64,000 bases of DNA from Alkalihalophilus pseudofirmus (GTDB taxonomy: Bacteria; Bacillota; Bacilli; Bacillales; Bacillaceae_D), in NCBI RefSeq assembly GCF_029094545.1, contig NZ_CP117835.1:2894001-2958000 (forward strand). The letters run 5' to 3'. Under the pieces are notes generated by a model. It was not told the origin of the DNA and made no database searches. It was given only the letters and a program-made list of their open reading frames with translations. The position numbers and the translations under genes were made by a program. The stretch's first letter is position 1. The number at the start of each line of letters is the position of its first letter. This document shows, one piece after another, positions 43,248 through 52,199 of this stretch.

Positions 43248-45419
43248 TTATTCTTTTTTTTGAAAAGTGATTTTCCCTTCAGGAGTTAAACGGAGGGCGG
43301 CATCAAATGTCTGCTCCCCTTTTTTAAAACCTTTTAAAACCCTTGTTTCTCCCTTAGATAACAATGTGGTGACGGTGGTTTCCGTCAATTTTTTCCCAAG
43401 CAGAGTTTTAGATAAAGTGAACGTGCATTTTTTCGACTTATAATTGGAACATCCAAAGAACGTACCCCGATCTAGGATTTCACCCTGACATAACCGGCAC
43501 TGACCTACTGTTTTCTTGACTTGCCTGTTTCTTGTGTACGACTTGGAACCTTTTCCGCCTCTTCGCTTGATGCTTGATGTATCAATGTTTGTAAAATCCC
43601 ATGATCTAGATTGAGATACCGCTTCATTAATTAAATGAACAGATAATTTTCTAGCTTGCTCCATAAAATCGTTCTTTGAAGCGGCACCTTTTCCAATTTC
43701 ACGAAGCCGTTGTTCCCATTTAGCTGTCATTTCAGCTGAAGCAAGGATACTTGTGCCAAGAGAATCAATTAATAACCGGCCCTTCTGAGTAGGGAAAACT
43801 ATATTTTTCTCTACCTTCATATATCCTCTATCTTTTAACACCGTTATAATTCCTGCTCTTGTTGCTTCTGTACCGAGTCCGTGTGACTCCATCATAACCT
43901 TTTCGAGTTCTTTATCCTCAATTGACTTACCTGCAGCTTTCATCACCGTTATGAGCTGACCTTCTGTGTACCTTTTAGGAGGCTGAGTCATACCCTCTTT
44001 TACAACGGACTTTGAAACGACGCCTTCTTCACCATGCGAAAGTGGAGGTAAAAGTGTATCCTCCTGCTTTTTACCTTCATAAATAATTTTCCGCCAGCCT
44101 TCATTTATCATTTGCTTGCCCTTCGATTGAAACGTTGCACGTCCATCAACAATCGTTTCCACTTGAGTATGACTTATAATCGCTGCATTTTCATGAGCAG
44201 CAAGAAGCGACCGTACAATTAAATCATAGATGTTTCGCTCTTCAGCCCCTAACCTCTCTTGCTTAGGTACTTGCTCTGTCGGTATAATCGCATAATGATC
44301 GCTTACCTTTTGATCATTTACAAATCGTCGATTGTTCATTAAGCTTTTAACCGGTAAAGGAAAAAACGATTCATACTCTTTAAATGCAGAAAGCTTTTGA
44401 AGGATTGCCGGAAAGGTACTTGCTTCCCCTTTCGTAACAAAGCTTGAGTCTGTACGCGGGTAGGAAATATACCCTTTTACATAGAGCTTTTGAGCAAGGT
44501 CGAGTGTTTTTTTAGGGGAATATTTATATCTTTTATTAGCGGCAGTTTGCAAGCTTGATAGATTGTATAAATAAGGCGGAGCGTATTCCTTTTTCTCTTC
44601 TTTGATAGCTTGAACAATTGCTGGCTTCCCCTCGCAAAATTGAGCAATTTGCAGGGCTTGCCTACTTGAATCCACCCTTGTTTCACCCTTTTTATGCCAA
44701 ACACCCTCATATGTTTTCTCTCCCATTTTAAAGGCAGCCTTCACTTCCCAAAATGGTTCAGGCTTAAAGGCTTCGATTTCTTTTTCACGTTTCACAATCA
44801 GTGCTAGTGTAGGGGTTTGAACGCGTCCTGTGGAGAACACATCATCAATCCCTTTTTCACCAAGAAGCAGAGTATAGGCTCTAGAAGCGTTCATCCCTAT
44901 CAACCAATCAGCACATGCTCGGCTTAATGCTTCATCATAAAGAGGACGTGTCTCCTGTTCAGGCTTTAACGTGTTAAAACCATCAATTACCGCTTGTCTT
45001 GTTAGTGATGATAACCATAAACGTTTTAACGGATGAGATGCCCTGCATTGTTCAATAATCAAACGAACAATTAATTCACCTTCCCGTCCTGCATCACCTG
45101 CCATGATGATTTCTCTCACTTTTCGATTCTCTATTAATTTCTTCACAACTTGAAATTGCTTATATTTTCCTTTACTCACTTTATATTTAAATGTTGGCGG
45201 CAAAATGGGCAGAGTATCTAACTTCCACGATTTCCATTTAGGGTCATACTTTTCTGGTGACTCTAATTCACATAAATGACCGACTGCCCATGTTACAAAT
45301 GCGCCTTCAGGAAACATCTCACATGACTTAATTTCTATATAACCTTGCTTTTTCACCATTGGAAAAGGGGCGGCAAGCTTTGCTCCTTGATCAGGTTTTT
45401 CTGCAATGATTAACTTCAT
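43248..45419 (-). CDS. topB: DNA topoisomerase III
   Basis: The protein has 723 residues. The TOPRIM domain is seen as IIAEKPDQG (near 5) and IIMAGDAGREGE (near 105), and the catalytic Tyr in ISYPRTDSSF (near 310). The C-terminal extension has a zinc-ribbon-like group CRLCQG...FFGCSNYKSKKC (near 645-670). It is a type IA topoisomerase that passes single strands and resolves recombination or replication intermediates. It has no nearby helicase partner. GGGGGAG precedes the ATG. Confidence 0.95.
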   Translation of the reverse strand: MKLIIAEKPDQGAKLAAPFPMVKKQGYIEIKSCEMFPEGAFVTWAVGHLCELESPEKYDPKWKSWKLDTLPILPPTFKYKVSKGKYKQFQVVKKLIENRKVREIIMAGDAGREGELIVRLIIEQCRASHPLKRLWLSSLTRQAVIDGFNTLKPEQETRPLYDEALSRACADWLIGMNASRAYTLLLGEKGIDDVFSTGRVQTPTLALIVKREKEIEAFKPEPFWEVKAAFKMGEKTYEGVWHKKGETRVDSSRQALQIAQFCEGKPAIVQAIKEEKKEYAPPYLYNLSSLQTAANKRYKYSPKKTLDLAQKLYVKGYISYPRTDSSFVTKGEASTFPAILQKLSAFKEYESFFPLPVKSLMNNRRFVNDQKVSDHYAIIPTEQVPKQERLGAEERNIYDLIVRSLLAAHENAAIISHTQVETIVDGRATFQSKGKQMINEGWRKIIYEGKKQEDTLLPPLSHGEEGVVSKSVVKEGMTQPPKRYTEGQLITVMKAAGKSIEDKELEKVMMESHGLGTEATRAGIITVLKDRGYMKVEKNIVFPTQKGRLLIDSLGTSILASAEMTAKWEQRLREIGKGAASKNDFMEQARKLSVHLINEAVSQSRSWDFTNIDTSSIKRRGGKGSKSYTRNRQVKKTVGQCRLCQGEILDRGTFFGCSNYKSKKCTFTLSKTLLGKKLTETTVTTLLSKGETRVLKGFKKGEQTFDAALRLTPEGKITFQKKE

Positions 45420-45502
45420 TTAAACTCCCCCCTAGACTTATAAGTATACAGCAAGTGAGGCAATCAAGGGAACACTTGTCCTCTTTTTAATACATTTCCA
45501 CT

Positions 45503-45543
45503 TAAAAAAAGCATACCCGGCCTACTATCAGCGAGGTATGCTT
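45503..45543 (-). terminator. Terminator of the mhq operon
   Basis: An 8-bp stem AGCATACC/GGTATGCT (45510-45517, 45535-45542) followed by a T-run on the minus strand. Confidence 0.8.
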
Positions 45544-45550
45544 ACTATTT

Positions 45551-46168
45551 TTATTTGATTATTTTTTCCTCAAACCAAGACTTCGCATCGATTACTTCAT
45601 CTCTTGTTAATTGGTGGCCGCCTTCGCCCCAGTGTTCTGTCACATGAGCCCCTGCATCGCGCAAGTGATCGATCAGCTCTTTTGTTTCTTCTGCAGGGAT
45701 TAAAGGATCTGCCTTGCCAGCTCCGACAAAAACAGAGAGATCTTCTAAGTTTGGAATGTCTACTCCTTTTCTAGGAACCATCGCATGGAACAGCGCCGCC
45801 CCTTTTAATGATGAGGCATGATGATAAAGTAAGCTAGCGGCTATATTTGCACCATTTGAATAGCCGATTGCAATGATATTGTGACGGTCAAATTTATACT
45901 TTTCGGAAGCTTCATTTAGAAATTCATTTAATTCGTTTGTACGGAAGATAAGATCCTCTTCATCAAATACACCTTCACTTATTCTTCTAAAAAATCGAGG
46001 CATCCCGTTTTCTAGAATATTTCCTCTTACACCAAGAACTGAGGCATCAGGTGCAATCATATCTGCTAAGGGCAGTAAATCCTTTTCATTCCCACCTGTT
46101 CCATGCAGCAAAAGTAACGTAGGCATGTTTTCTTTTGCTGCTTCTTTATAAATATGTTCAAGTTTCAT
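45551..46168 (-). CDS. mhqD: Carboxylesterase/hydrolase MhqD
   Basis: The protein has 205 residues, an alpha/beta hydrolase of the phospholipase/carboxylesterase type: oxyanion region LLLLHGTGGNEKD (near 18), nucleophile Ser104 in IGYSNGAN, Asp near 155 and His in GGHQLTRDE. In B. subtilis MhqD is induced by quinones together with the MhqO dioxygenase. Here it is the last gene of the unit mhqR-mhqO-mhqD. GGAGGAG precedes the ATG. Confidence 0.88.
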   Translation of the reverse strand: MKLEHIYKEAAKENMPTLLLLHGTGGNEKDLLPLADMIAPDASVLGVRGNILENGMPRFFRRISEGVFDEEDLIFRTNELNEFLNEASEKYKFDRHNIIAIGYSNGANIAASLLYHHASSLKGAALFHAMVPRKGVDIPNLEDLSVFVGAGKADPLIPAEETKELIDHLRDAGAHVTEHWGEGGHQLTRDEVIDAKSWFEEKIIK

Positions 46169-46197
46169 TCAAATCTCCTCCTTTACTAACATACATC

Positions 46198-47178
46198 TTA
46201 CTTGCTTGTTTTTAACGGTTTAAGGTTTGCTTCAATTTGCGGACGCTGACTTTCAAAGTAAGGAGGCAGCGAAAGTTTCTCACCAAGTGTTTCGAACGGC
46301 TCATCTCCTTCAAAACCAGGGCCATCAGTAGCTAATTCAAACAAAATGCCGTTTGGCTCTCTGAAATATAGGGATCTAAAATAATATCTTTCTACAAAAC
46401 CCGAGTTTGGCAGGCCAATCTCATTGATATGTTCGACCCACTTTTTCATATCTTCTTCATTCTCAACCCTAAAAGCCACATGGTGAACACTACCTCTGCC
46501 TGGTCTCTCACGCTCCATGTCCTTACGTTCTTCTAAGTGAATCTCAGCTCCTGATCCGCCTTCACCTGTTTCAAATACACGCACAGGCTTCTGACCTTCT
46601 ACAAGCGGTGCATATTGTCTTGTTTCGCGGAAGCCCATAATTGACGTGAGAACCTTCTCCGTTAATTCCGGACGAGAAACCGTTAAAGTAACCGGACCTA
46701 ACCCATAAATCGCATGTTCAACTGGTACAGGGCTATCCTTCCATGGAGAACCTCCGCTCACACCGTTGTCATGTTCGTCTGATACTAATACTAAGCGCTG
46801 CCCTTCAAAATCTCTGAAAGGAAGAATCGCTCTTCCTGTATGCCTTGTCATTTCATCATGTTCCACTTTATATTCTTCAAAACGATTCAGCCAATAATCT
46901 AATGCTTTATCGTTAGGAACTCTTAAAGACGTAGCCGTTATACTATTTGTTCCATGATACGTTTTTCCAGCATGAGGAATTTCAAAAAAAGTTAAATCTG
47001 TACCAGGATTCCCCCGCTCATCTGCGTAAAATAAATGATAGACGGACGGATCATCTTGATTAATGGATTTTTTGACTAATCTCATCCCTAATATTTCTGT
47101 ATAAAACCGGTAATTTTCCTTCGCATTTGCTGTGATGGCTGATACGTGGTGCTGTCCTTTTAAAGGCTTTCTACTCAT
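46198..47178 (-). CDS. mhqO: Ring-cleaving dioxygenase MhqO
   Basis: The protein has 326 residues with two vicinal-oxygen-chelate domains. Metal-site residues appear in GQHHVSAITANAKEN (near 7-21) and HHVAFRVEN plus LFELATDGPG in the second half. It cleaves aromatic rings such as hydroquinone and catechol derivatives and protects from quinone stress. ATG 47178 has AGGAG eight bases upstream and is preferred to GTG 47187. It lies between mhqR and mhqD. Confidence 0.9.
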   Translation of the reverse strand: MSRKPLKGQHHVSAITANAKENYRFYTEILGMRLVKKSINQDDPSVYHLFYADERGNPGTDLTFFEIPHAGKTYHGTNSITATSLRVPNDKALDYWLNRFEEYKVEHDEMTRHTGRAILPFRDFEGQRLVLVSDEHDNGVSGGSPWKDSPVPVEHAIYGLGPVTLTVSRPELTEKVLTSIMGFRETRQYAPLVEGQKPVRVFETGEGGSGAEIHLEERKDMERERPGRGSVHHVAFRVENEEDMKKWVEHINEIGLPNSGFVERYYFRSLYFREPNGILFELATDGPGFEGDEPFETLGEKLSLPPYFESQRPQIEANLKPLKTSK

Positions 47179-47210
47179 GATCATCACTCCTATTTTTAAT
47201 CAATTTTATT

Positions 47211-47645
47211 CTAATTGTTATGACCTTCTACTTTTCGCAATAAACGCAGTAATTCTTTTTGTTCTATTTTTGTTAAGCCATTAAATTGAGAGGCTTGAAA
47301 TTCTTCTTGTTTTGGCACCACTTCGTCAAACAATGCCTTTCCCTTTTTGGTCAAACTCAATATTTTTGTACGCCACTCTTGCTTACGTAATACTAAACCT
47401 TCTGCCTCAAGCTTAACGATTGCTTGCGTAATATTTCCTTTTGTAACAAAAAGCTTTTCCGCTAACTCTTGTTGTGAAAGAGGTTGATGCGTGCCGATTT
47501 GAACGAGTAAATCAAATTGTGAAGCAGTTAACCCCCATTGACTTAAATGTTGATTAGACTGTTTAATACTCGCATGATACAGCCTAGCTAAACGAAACCA
47601 GATTAGTACGTTTAAGCGATCTTCATGTTTTGATTTGCTAAACAC
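47211..47645 (-). CDS. mhqR: MarR-family repressor MhqR
   Basis: The protein has 144 residues. It is a winged helix-turn-helix of the MarR type: ASQFDLLVQIGTHQPLSQQEL when read in two parts, LFVTKGNITQAIVKLEAEGLV with recognition helix, and RTKILSLTKKGKALFDEV (wing). MhqR represses genes against quinones in B. subtilis. GTG 47645 has GGGAGGTG eight bases upstream. The gene lies directly behind a 30-bp palindrome that covers its own -10, so autorepression of the mhqR-mhqO-mhqD operon is likely. Confidence 0.88.
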   Translation of the reverse strand: MFSKSKHEDRLNVLIWFRLARLYHASIKQSNQHLSQWGLTASQFDLLVQIGTHQPLSQQELAEKLFVTKGNITQAIVKLEAEGLVLRKQEWRTKILSLTKKGKALFDEVVPKQEEFQASQFNGLTKIEQKELLRLLRKVEGHNN

Positions 47646-47663
47646 GTTTAATTCACCTCCCAC

Positions 47664-47693
47664 ATTTATCAGTTTAGTACTAAACTGATAAAT
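47664..47693. promoter_or_regulatory. Perfect 30-bp palindromic operator upstream of mhqR
   Basis: Every base from 47664 to 47693 pairs with its mirror base; the half-site reads ATTTATCAGTTTAGT. The palindrome covers the spacer and the -10 of the mhqR promoter, which suggests that it is the MhqR operator. Confidence 0.8.
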
Positions 47694-47699
47694 TGTAAA
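47671..47699 (-). promoter_or_regulatory. mhqR-mhqO-mhqD promoter
   Basis: On the minus strand TTTACA (47699-47694), 17 bases, TAAACT (47676-47671). It leaves about 25 bases to the mhqR start. Confidence 0.65.
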
Positions 47700-47843
47700 G
47701 TCATTTACTTTTTATTGGCCGGCTGGTCATATAACTCTATGTTTAATATGCCCAAGTTCGGGAACTTACTTTATAAGAAAACAAACAATAAAGTACTCGA
47801 AACAAATGAAAAAGTAAAACAAATAGGAAGGATGATTGACGAT

Positions 47844-48653
47844 ATGTTATTACGCGCAAAGACATTAAAATCGTATTCTATGTTAGCTAGCGACGGAGAA
47901 TTAGGTTCGTTGGATGATTTTTATTTTGATTCCGATACCGCAACCATTCGTTACTTTGTTGGTGATACAAGGACATGGTTTTTTGGAGGAAAAGTTCTGC
48001 TAAGCCCATTATCTTTTAAAGAAATTGACCGATCGAATGAGCGTATTGCAGTTAATGCGACGAAAGATCAAATTAAAGATAGCCCTAAACCAGAAGAACA
48101 TGAACCGATTACGAGGAGATACGAACAGCAACTAAGCTCTTATTACGGTTGGGAAAATTACTGGGCGGATAACGCCGCAAGAAGAGATATAACTGGCTTT
48201 CAAGCTCATGCTCCTATGATGCCTCCTATATTTAATCCTGAAGCCCCGCGTGAAGAGCATAATGGTTTGCGCAGCGATGAGGCACATGCAAGAGAACAGC
48301 AATATCGTGAAGATCAGCAGCTGATTAGTGTAGAAGATATTAAAGGCTATAAAGTTCATACAGCTGATGGTGAAGCAGGTAAGATCCACGACTGTGTCAT
48401 AGATGATGAAGATTGGAAAATAAGATACTTTGTCGTAAATGTTGGAGGCTTCTTCAATAAAGAACTAGTACTTGTTTCCATCGATTGGCTTAATGATGTG
48501 AGTTGGAGAGATCACACGATTACGTTTGACCTAGAAAATAAACGAATCGAGGATGCACCTGAATTTGTATCCGACCAGCCTATTACGCGTGAAGATGAGG
48601 CTGCATTATATGAGCATTACAATCGCAAGGGATATTGGGTAGATATTCGCTAA
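47844..48653 (+). CDS. PRC-barrel domain protein (two domains)
   Basis: The protein has about 270 residues from ATG 47844, with AGGAAGG upstream; the frame continues further 5' but that part would run into the promoter region. Two PRC-barrel domains are separated by a polar linker: LLRAKTLKSYSMLASDGELG with DFYFDSDTATIRYFV, and later YKVHTADGEAGKIHDCVIDD with WKIRYFVVNVGGFF. PRC-barrel proteins of this type occur in stress responses and RNA processing, but no specific role is known. It is soluble. A strong terminator follows. Confidence 0.82.
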   Translation: MLLRAKTLKSYSMLASDGELGSLDDFYFDSDTATIRYFVGDTRTWFFGGKVLLSPLSFKEIDRSNERIAVNATKDQIKDSPKPEEHEPITRRYEQQLSSYYGWENYWADNAARRDITGFQAHAPMMPPIFNPEAPREEHNGLRSDEAHAREQQYREDQQLISVEDIKGYKVHTADGEAGKIHDCVIDDEDWKIRYFVVNVGGFFNKELVLVSIDWLNDVSWRDHTITFDLENKRIEDAPEFVSDQPITREDEAALYEHYNRKGYWVDIR

Positions 48654-48669
48654 TTTCCACTGCTTTATG

Positions 48670-48710
48670 AGATCGCTAAACTTTATTACTAAGTTTAGCG
48701 ATCTTTTTTA
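48670..48710 (+). terminator. Terminator after the PRC-barrel gene
   Basis: A 13-bp perfect stem (48670-48682 with 48692-48704) with a nine-base loop and T6. Confidence 0.88.
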
Positions 48711-48733
48711 GTGGAAGAAAAATAAATTGATCC

Positions 48734-48762
48734 TTATCGATTTATATGGAATAGTGTACAAT
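48734..48762 (+). promoter_or_regulatory. Putative coaA promoter
   Basis: TTATCG (3/6), 17 bases, TACAAT (5/6) about 38 bases before coaA. Confidence 0.45.
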
Positions 48763-48799
48763 AGAACGTAACATTCATTGGTATGAAAAGGAGACTATC

Positions 48800-49750
48800 A
48801 TGACTACCTACCAAATGGTTTCTCGTCCGTCTGCATTTACTACGTTTACAAGAAATGAATGGGCGAATTTATCTCACAAAACATCCATTACCTTAACAGC
48901 TGATGAGCGAGAACAGCTGCAAGGGCTTAATGAAACGATCTCAGCCGAGGAAGTAACAGATATCTATCTGCCTCTCTCAGAGCTCATATATTTGCATATG
49001 AAGCATGCAAACCACTTGCATAAAGATCTAAATCAATTTTTTCAAAAGAAAACAAAAAAAGTTCCATTTGTTATTGGAATCGCTGGAAGTGTGTCAGTTG
49101 GAAAAAGTACGACAGCCAGATTGATTCAAACATTAATTTCACGTTTTCCTACGCAGCCTAAAGTTGATCTTGTGACAACAGATGGTTTTCTCTTACCAAA
49201 TGCCGTATTAGAAGAACGGGGATTAATGAAGAGGAAAGGCTTTCCTGAGAGCTATGATATTGAAAGTTTACTCGGATTTCTAACCGACTTAAAGTCTGGT
49301 TGCGCTTACATGGAAACCCCTTTATACTCTCACCTTACGTATGATCGTTTAACTGAAAAACAGATTGTAGAAGAGCCAGATGTAGTGATTGTAGAGGGAA
49401 TCAATGTTCTTCAAGTAAATAAAAAGAATAAAAAAATCCCACAAATGTTTGTCTCTGATTTCTTTGATTTTTCTATTTACGTTGATGCGGAAGAAGATAA
49501 CATTTTAAACTGGTACATTGAAAGGTTTAAGCTCTTAAGGAATACCGCTTTTCAAAAACCTGAATCGTTCTTCCACCGTTACAGACATTTATCTGATGAA
49601 GAAGCAGTCGGGTTTGCAACTGATATATGGAAAAGTATAAATGGGGTAAATCTTGAACGTAATATTAGGCCTACTAAAAACCGTGCCGATCTTATTTTGA
49701 AAAAAGGGGCCGGACATCGAGTAGAAGAAATAATGGTTAAGAAAAAATAA
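48800..49750 (+). CDS. coaA: Type I pantothenate kinase
   Basis: The protein has 316 residues, the usual length. The P-loop is GSVSVGKST at 96-104; LVTTDGFLLPN and the KGFPESYD region follow. It phosphorylates pantothenate in the first step of coenzyme A synthesis. Type I enzymes are normally feedback-inhibited by CoA. It stands alone between two terminators. AAGGAGA precedes the ATG. Confidence 0.95.
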   Translation: MTTYQMVSRPSAFTTFTRNEWANLSHKTSITLTADEREQLQGLNETISAEEVTDIYLPLSELIYLHMKHANHLHKDLNQFFQKKTKKVPFVIGIAGSVSVGKSTTARLIQTLISRFPTQPKVDLVTTDGFLLPNAVLEERGLMKRKGFPESYDIESLLGFLTDLKSGCAYMETPLYSHLTYDRLTEKQIVEEPDVVIVEGINVLQVNKKNKKIPQMFVSDFFDFSIYVDAEEDNILNWYIERFKLLRNTAFQKPESFFHRYRHLSDEEAVGFATDIWKSINGVNLERNIRPTKNRADLILKKGAGHRVEEIMVKKK

Positions 49751-49751
49751 T

Positions 49752-49795
49752 AAGCCGAGGATGGACGCAAAGACGTTCATCTTTCGGCTTTTTTA
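49752..49795. terminator. Bidirectional terminator coaA / carboxypeptidase
   Basis: A 16-17-bp stem with a bulge (49752-49767 with 49774-49790) followed by T6. Confidence 0.8.
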
Positions 49796-49799
49796 ATGA

Positions 49800-50924
49800 T
49801 TAAGGATTAGTAAAAGGGATAAACCTCAAAAACCACTGGATAAACCCTTGCTCAGCTGTTTCATTCACATTTGGGTTATCTATTAGATCTTCTTTATCCT
49901 TTTGCTCCTTTAAAGGGACTTCTTTAAGAACCTTCCCTTCCGTATTCTTTATTTGTAACATTCCTTCATTAGTCACTTCCACTGTTGATTCTTTCCCTTT
50001 TTCCATCACATAATAAATATCATTTTCTAGTTCATATTTACGGCCGCTCTCATCACTAAACAATCTATCGCTTTTTATAACATGAGGTTCATAGCGCGTG
50101 AAGCCATAATCAAATAAGGCTGCCGTATCTTGGTAAGAAACTTTTGCCGCAGGGGCGTTTAATGTCACTGCTATTAACTCCATATCATCGCGCTCTACTG
50201 CTGTAGATAGAGTAAACCCGGAGCGCTGCACGAATCCATTTTTCACACCCGTCACCCCGTCATAATCCCATAACATCCGATGATGGTTATAAATTGTCGT
50301 TTCCCAACCTTCTCCAATCCATTCCATTTCTTTTGTTTGGGCAATCTCTTTAAACACCTCATTTTCCATTGCATATTTCGTAATCATCGCCAAATCTTTC
50401 GCTGTTGTATAATGGTTTTCATCAAATAGGCCATGTGGGTTTGTAAAATGGGAATCTTTTACACCGATCTCTTCTTCAACAAATCTGTTCATTCTTTGTG
50501 CAAAGGCCTCTTCACTTCCATCCATGTGCTCAGCAATTGCTAGGCCCGCATCATTTCCTGAGTTAATCATTAGTCCCTGTACAAGCTTTAATAAGCTGAC
50601 CTCTTCTCCTGGCAAAAGGTATACTCTTGTGCCAATTACATCCATTACATTCTCACTAACAGCTACTTTTTCTTCTAAGTTCCCTTCCTCTATCGCTACT
50701 ATGGCTGTAATAATTTTAGTGACACTCGCCGGGTACATTCTCTTTGTACTGTCTTTTCCCCATAACGTTTCTCCTGTGGCCCCGTCTATGAGTACCGCTG
50801 TTTCACTTTCGATAACAGGTGTATCAGATGCTTTTGCTTGTTGTGGTACAGCCTGGGCAATCAAGAACGAAACACACAACAGGAGCATGATGCTCTTTAC
50901 TCTCGTGATGCCTCTCTTGCTCAC
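49800..50924 (-). CDS. S11 D-alanyl-D-alanine carboxypeptidase (DacF-like)
   Basis: The protein has 374 residues. A signal peptide (about 1-33) is followed by the serine peptidase domain: SVTK (67-70) with nucleophile Ser67, SGN (122-124) and the third motif written KNG (228-230) instead of KTG. The C-terminal part ends with a short amphipathic helix FIQWFLRFIPF that may bind the membrane. It trims the terminal D-Ala from peptidoglycan stems. GGAGGA before GTG 50924 sets the start. It is similar to DacF but not clearly its orthologue. Confidence 0.86.
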   Translation of the reverse strand: MSKRGITRVKSIMLLLCVSFLIAQAVPQQAKASDTPVIESETAVLIDGATGETLWGKDSTKRMYPASVTKIITAIVAIEEGNLEEKVAVSENVMDVIGTRVYLLPGEEVSLLKLVQGLMINSGNDAGLAIAEHMDGSEEAFAQRMNRFVEEEIGVKDSHFTNPHGLFDENHYTTAKDLAMITKYAMENEVFKEIAQTKEMEWIGEGWETTIYNHHRMLWDYDGVTGVKNGFVQRSGFTLSTAVERDDMELIAVTLNAPAAKVSYQDTAALFDYGFTRYEPHVIKSDRLFSDESGRKYELENDIYYVMEKGKESTVEVTNEGMLQIKNTEGKVLKEVPLKEQKDKEDLIDNPNVNETAEQGFIQWFLRFIPFTNP

Positions 50925-50967
50925 TGATCGTCCTCCTTTTTTACACTATAACCAATTGGTTCATTCC

Positions 50968-51001
50968 GAAAAAAAGAACTTGGCCGCTTGACCAAGTTCT
51001 T
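50968..51001 (-). terminator. Terminator after the CAP gene
   Basis: A 10-bp stem (50974-50983 with 50992-51001) followed by T7 on the minus strand. Confidence 0.85.
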
Positions 51002-51027
51002 AATCCATCAGTTTTTAAGGTACCTTA

Positions 51028-51843
51028 TTACCCTTTAAATAATTGAACAAACATTTTACCGTAAGGACCGCCATCAACAATGCCGATTCCTACTTCACTG
51101 TAGTTACCGCCTAAAATGTTAGCACGGTGTCCGTCAGAATTCATTAGTGCTTGGTGAGCTGCTTCAACCGTTTGGTTACCAGCTAAGTTCTCACCAGCTG
51201 TGTTATAGCTCACACCAAATTGGTCAAGCATTTCAAATGGTGAACCATAAGTTGGTGATTGGTGAGCGAAATAGTTGTTATCAATCATATCTTGCGCTTT
51301 AACACGAGCAACTTTTGTTAACTCAACATCAATATTTAAAGGTGCAAGACCTTGCTTTTGACGTTCTTCATTAACAAGGTTAACCATTTGCTGTTCTTCA
51401 GCAGACAGTTCTTGTGATTGTTCTTCTGAATTTTGCTCAGTTTCTTCAGCTGGAGCTGGTTGTTGTACAGGTTGAGCCGGCTCAGCTTGAGGAGCTTCCT
51501 CTTGTGGTGCTTCTTCTTGTGGTGCTTCTTCAGCAGGCTGTTCTACTTTAGGTGTTTCAACCGGCTGCTCTTCTTTTTGTTCTGGAGCTGGTTCTTCTTT
51601 TTGCATTTCTTTTTCGAGCTCTGGTAATGTAATATTCCATTTATTTAGTAAATCTTGTAGATTACTAGTTTGCTTTACTTCTTCTATTAATTTTTGAATA
51701 GACTCTTGATCTGCACCATTTAATGCAATCACATGCTTTTGTGTGATAACCTTTGTATTTGGCTGTTCAGATGCAGCAGCTTGACCAGCAAAACCAGCTG
51801 CCATTGTTGCAGCGGCGATTGTTGTAACGATAAATTTCTTCAT
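51028..51843 (-). CDS. Secreted CAP/SCP-domain protein (YkwD-like)
   Basis: The protein has 271 residues. A signal peptide ends AGQAAA/SEQ near residue 25. A helical region, then a Pro/Glu/Gln-rich linker (about 80-140) with three copies of a 15-base unit encoding PQEEA-type repeats, lead to the C-terminal CAP domain: MVNLVNEERQKQGLAPL, FAHQSPTYGSPFEML, AGENLAGNQ and LMNSDGHRANIL. CAP proteins are extracellular with unclear activity. The first ATG lies at 51885, but GGAGG before ATG 51843 is better placed. Confidence 0.88.
   Translation of the reverse strand: MKKFIVTTIAAATMAAGFAGQAAASEQPNTKVITQKHVIALNGADQESIQKLIEEVKQTSNLQDLLNKWNITLPELEKEMQKEEPAPEQKEEQPVETPKVEQPAEEAPQEEAPQEEAPQAEPAQPVQQPAPAEETEQNSEEQSQELSAEEQQMVNLVNEERQKQGLAPLNIDVELTKVARVKAQDMIDNNYFAHQSPTYGSPFEMLDQFGVSYNTAGENLAGNQTVEAAHQALMNSDGHRANILGGNYSEVGIGIVDGGPYGKMFVQLFKG
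51491..51535. repeat. 15-bp tandem repeat in the CAP gene linker
   Basis: Three adjacent 15-base units, such as GGTGCTTCTTCTTGT (plus strand), encode an acidic Pro/Gln repeat in the extracellular linker. Confidence 0.85.
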
Positions 51844-52199
51844 GAAAATGCCTCCTTGAAGGTTGTTGTTTTTTTGGTACATCAAAATCCTAGCACAGAA
51901 TCTAGCTTGTTCCTATGGTAAATCATGCATATTACTGTATAAACCAAGCATCAATCCACACTAAAAAACCTTTATAATATAAGGAAGAAACACAGAAATG
52001 ACCAAAAAATATTCATTCTTTTATTCATATTTTTATAGATTTATTCAATATTCGTTACAGAAATGTAAAAAAGCCTAGGCAATTCGATACCTAAGGGATT
52101 TGTGAGGATATTTCAGAGGAATGGAAAAGATTTCAGGAAGTATTCTACTCTATTTTTTGTTAGTTTAGTAGACAGCATAGATTACAGGAGGTTTTCTAA
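51844..52199. other. Divergent gene-free region between the CAP and SleB-like genes
   Basis: This AT-rich 356-base region must hold both promoters and the ribosome-binding site of the SleB-like gene (AGGAGG near 52187). No clear -35/-10 pair or stable structure was found. CATAGATTA at 52176 looks like sigma-K but lies too close to the gene. Confidence 0.5.

Noticed and set aside
44477-44710. Second minus-strand frame inside topB
   Set aside because: It overlaps the continuous topB catalytic domain and has no independent signal.
47715-47843. N-terminal extension of the PRC-barrel protein (start at 47715)
   Set aside because: The TTG lacks a ribosome-binding site; AGGAAGG before ATG 47844 and the start of the domain favour the shorter protein.
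51433-51627. Plus-strand frame rich in Leu/Phe/Trp
   Set aside because: It is the antisense shadow of the Glu/Pro/Gln-rich linker of the CAP protein.
52176-52184. CATAGATTA resembling a sigma-K -10 before the SleB-like gene
   Set aside because: Its transcription start would fall at the ribosome-binding site, leaving no usable leader, and no AC-type -35 is present.
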